Part shown: in pieces, positions 4,502 to 5,556 of the stretch | Layout: each line of letters begins with the position of its first letter | How positions within the stretch are numbered: the stretch's first letter is position 1 | Source: Gammaproteobacteria bacterium | GTDB taxonomy: Bacteria > Pseudomonadota > Gammaproteobacteria > UBA6429 | Length of the DNA stretch: 5,556 nucleotides | Reading direction: 5' to 3' | NCBI GenBank assembly: GCA_003232015.1 | Contig: QIKU01000077.1 | Location: 1 to 5,556 of the forward strand | Made by a program: the position numbers and the translations under genes | The notes under the pieces: model-generated | Databases searched by the model: none | The model's input: the letters and a program-made list of their open reading frames with translations, nothing else | What the model was told of the DNA's origin: nothing

Positions 4502-5556
4502 TTATCCTCGTCTATTTGATTGACTGCGCGCGCCCGGCAAAGTGGCCAGTTGTCGCGATAAATATTCTCCGGTTGAACGCATCTTACCTACTAGAGCGTC
4601 CAGATTTGAAAAAGTTTTAAGATGCTGTTTTTCAGATTTTTCAAGTTTTTCTGCCAGTTTATTTCGGTCATCCAAAATATTTTTCAGGTTATCGGTAAAG
4701 CCTTTTGTTCGTCCCTGCAATAAACCACCGGCATCTAAAAAACTGGCAACCAGCTTATCTAACCTTTCTGCCACTCCTTTCGAATAACTCACCGTGCCAC
4801 GTCGGCCAATACCACCGCCAACAACCTCAATCTCCAAACCACGTGCATTGCCCTGCCCCATTAAAGTACGGCCGGAGCCAATGGCAGCATTACCACCGAT
4901 AGCACCTTGTATATCAGAACCCAGTTGCCCCTGTTTAACGCTTAAGCCCGTTACGGCCATAAGCTGCTCCGGAATTTCCAGTATTTCAATATTCGATGTG
5001 CCACCAAAATTCTGAGAGGTTAAAACTAAATGATTATCTTCAACACTGATGTTAACTGCGACGCCTTTTGACGATAATTCACGGTCACCATTAATTTTAC
5101 TTTGCAACTCTGATGCCAGGTTTTCTAATGAGTTATAAATCTGGCTATTAAGCGTAATAGTCGATGACTTAATGTTATCCACGCTGAGTGTCAATGTATT
5201 CGCATCATGGGGAATAATGATGCCGCTCGGCGAAACATTGGTGCCAATATACCGCCCCTGTGTTGGCAGCGTATCAATCACAACAGGGTAATTCCCAACC
5301 TTGGTCGCATCCGTTGCATTGATATAACGCACCAGAGGATCATTGGCTGAGCCAGTACGTGAAAATAATTGCGAGACTTCGGTAATATTATTATCAATCG
5401 CAAGTTGCACTTTGTTAGTGTCAATCTTTTGTTCACCACTACGCTGTGTGTCCAGCCCTAAAGCTGACAATGAAACATATTGTGAATTAACTGCCGAGAA
5501 GTCTGTGCCAAGAGCACGTCTTAACTGAGACAAGGCACTGCGCACCGATGAGTCAT
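4502..5556 (-). CDS. fliD: Flagellar cap protein FliD (partial, 5' end outside window)
   Basis: FliD (HAP2) forms the pentameric cap at the filament tip that folds flagellin into place. The frame stays open to the right edge (351 codons visible), so the GTG at 5545 is an internal Val and not a start. The visible part begins with the FliD_C signature SSVRSALSQLRRAL, then LSALGLDTQRSGEQKID and an LFS at the end of the first FliD_C block. A segment resembling a flagellin IN motif follows (about residues 116-187 counted from Val5545: LTLSVDNIKSSTITLN, then GVAVNISVEDNHLVLTSQNF). FliD_C then resumes with GTVSYSKGVAERLDKLVASF. The C-terminal coiled coil (about 280-335) includes NILDDRNKLAEKLEK and the conserved MRSTGEYLSRQLATL. 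The basic tail ends RSQSNRRG. It is followed by fliS and fliT, its usual partners. Confidence 0.95.
   Translation of the reverse strand, partial: DSSVRSALSQLRRALGTDFSAVNSQYVSLSALGLDTQRSGEQKIDTNKVQLAIDNNITEVSQLFSRTGSANDPLVRYINATDATKVGNYPVVIDTLPTQGRYIGTNVSPSGIIIPHDANTLTLSVDNIKSSTITLNSQIYNSLENLASELQSKINGDRELSSKGVAVNISVEDNHLVLTSQNFGGTSNIEILEIPEQLMAVTGLSVKQGQLGSDIQGAIGGNAAIGSGRTLMGQGNARGLEIEVVGGGIGRRGTVSYSKGVAERLDKLVASFLDAGGLLQGRTKGFTDNLKNILDDRNKLAEKLEKSEKQHLKTFSNLDALVGKMRSTGEYLSRQLATLPGARSQSNRRG

Noticed and set aside
5543..5545. GTG as the start of fliD
   Set aside because: The frame is open to the window edge, the preceding residues (DSS) continue the FliD_C motif, and FliD proteins are considerably longer.

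Overview
The window carries the end of a polar-flagellum gene block fused to the usg-fimV pair. All six recognisable genes lie on the minus strand, so transcription runs from right to left: fliD (3' part) > fliS > fliT-like > a 183-aa PilZ-like candidate > fleQ > usg (an ASADH-fold pseudo-enzyme) > fimV (5' end only). A FleQ-type master regulator with its c-di-GMP-binding motif, together with a FimV-type signal peptide and mature N-terminus, points to a polarly flagellated gammaproteobacterium with an AT-leaning genome. The genus cannot be fixed from this window.

Right part (4502-5556): the C-terminal part of the filament cap protein FliD runs off the right edge. Next come its small export partners: FliS (3' neighbour, strong Shine-Dalgarno) and a FliT-family chaperone (9-nt gap, its SD overlapping the fliS stop). 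An unassigned 183-aa protein follows after 81 nt. It is helical in its N-terminal half and beta-rich at its C-terminus, and I suggest, without certainty, an atypical PilZ domain.

Middle (1437-3063): a 205-bp spacer holds a possible decayed small ORF and a weak candidate promoter. It is followed by a full-length fleQ with a pseudo-receiver (no phospho-acceptor Asp), an intact AAA+ sigma-54 activator domain with GAFTGA, and a Fis-type helix-turn-helix.

Left part (1-1436): a 208-bp spacer with two clear inverted repeats, then usg, whose catalytic Cys and His positions are substituted, then 107 bp with a possible promoter and hairpin, then the first 36 codons of fimV. In Pseudomonas fleQ is followed by fleSR, and the usg homologue lies between asd and fimV. 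Here fleQ abuts usg-fimV directly with neither asd nor fleSR visible, so the window captures a junction between the flagellar regulator and a polar-organiser locus. I found no tRNA, rRNA, CRISPR array or insertion sequence, and no clearly undescribed multi-gene system. The best leads are the inactive usg beside fleQ, the PilZ-like candidate, and the interrupted ORF ahead of fleQ.
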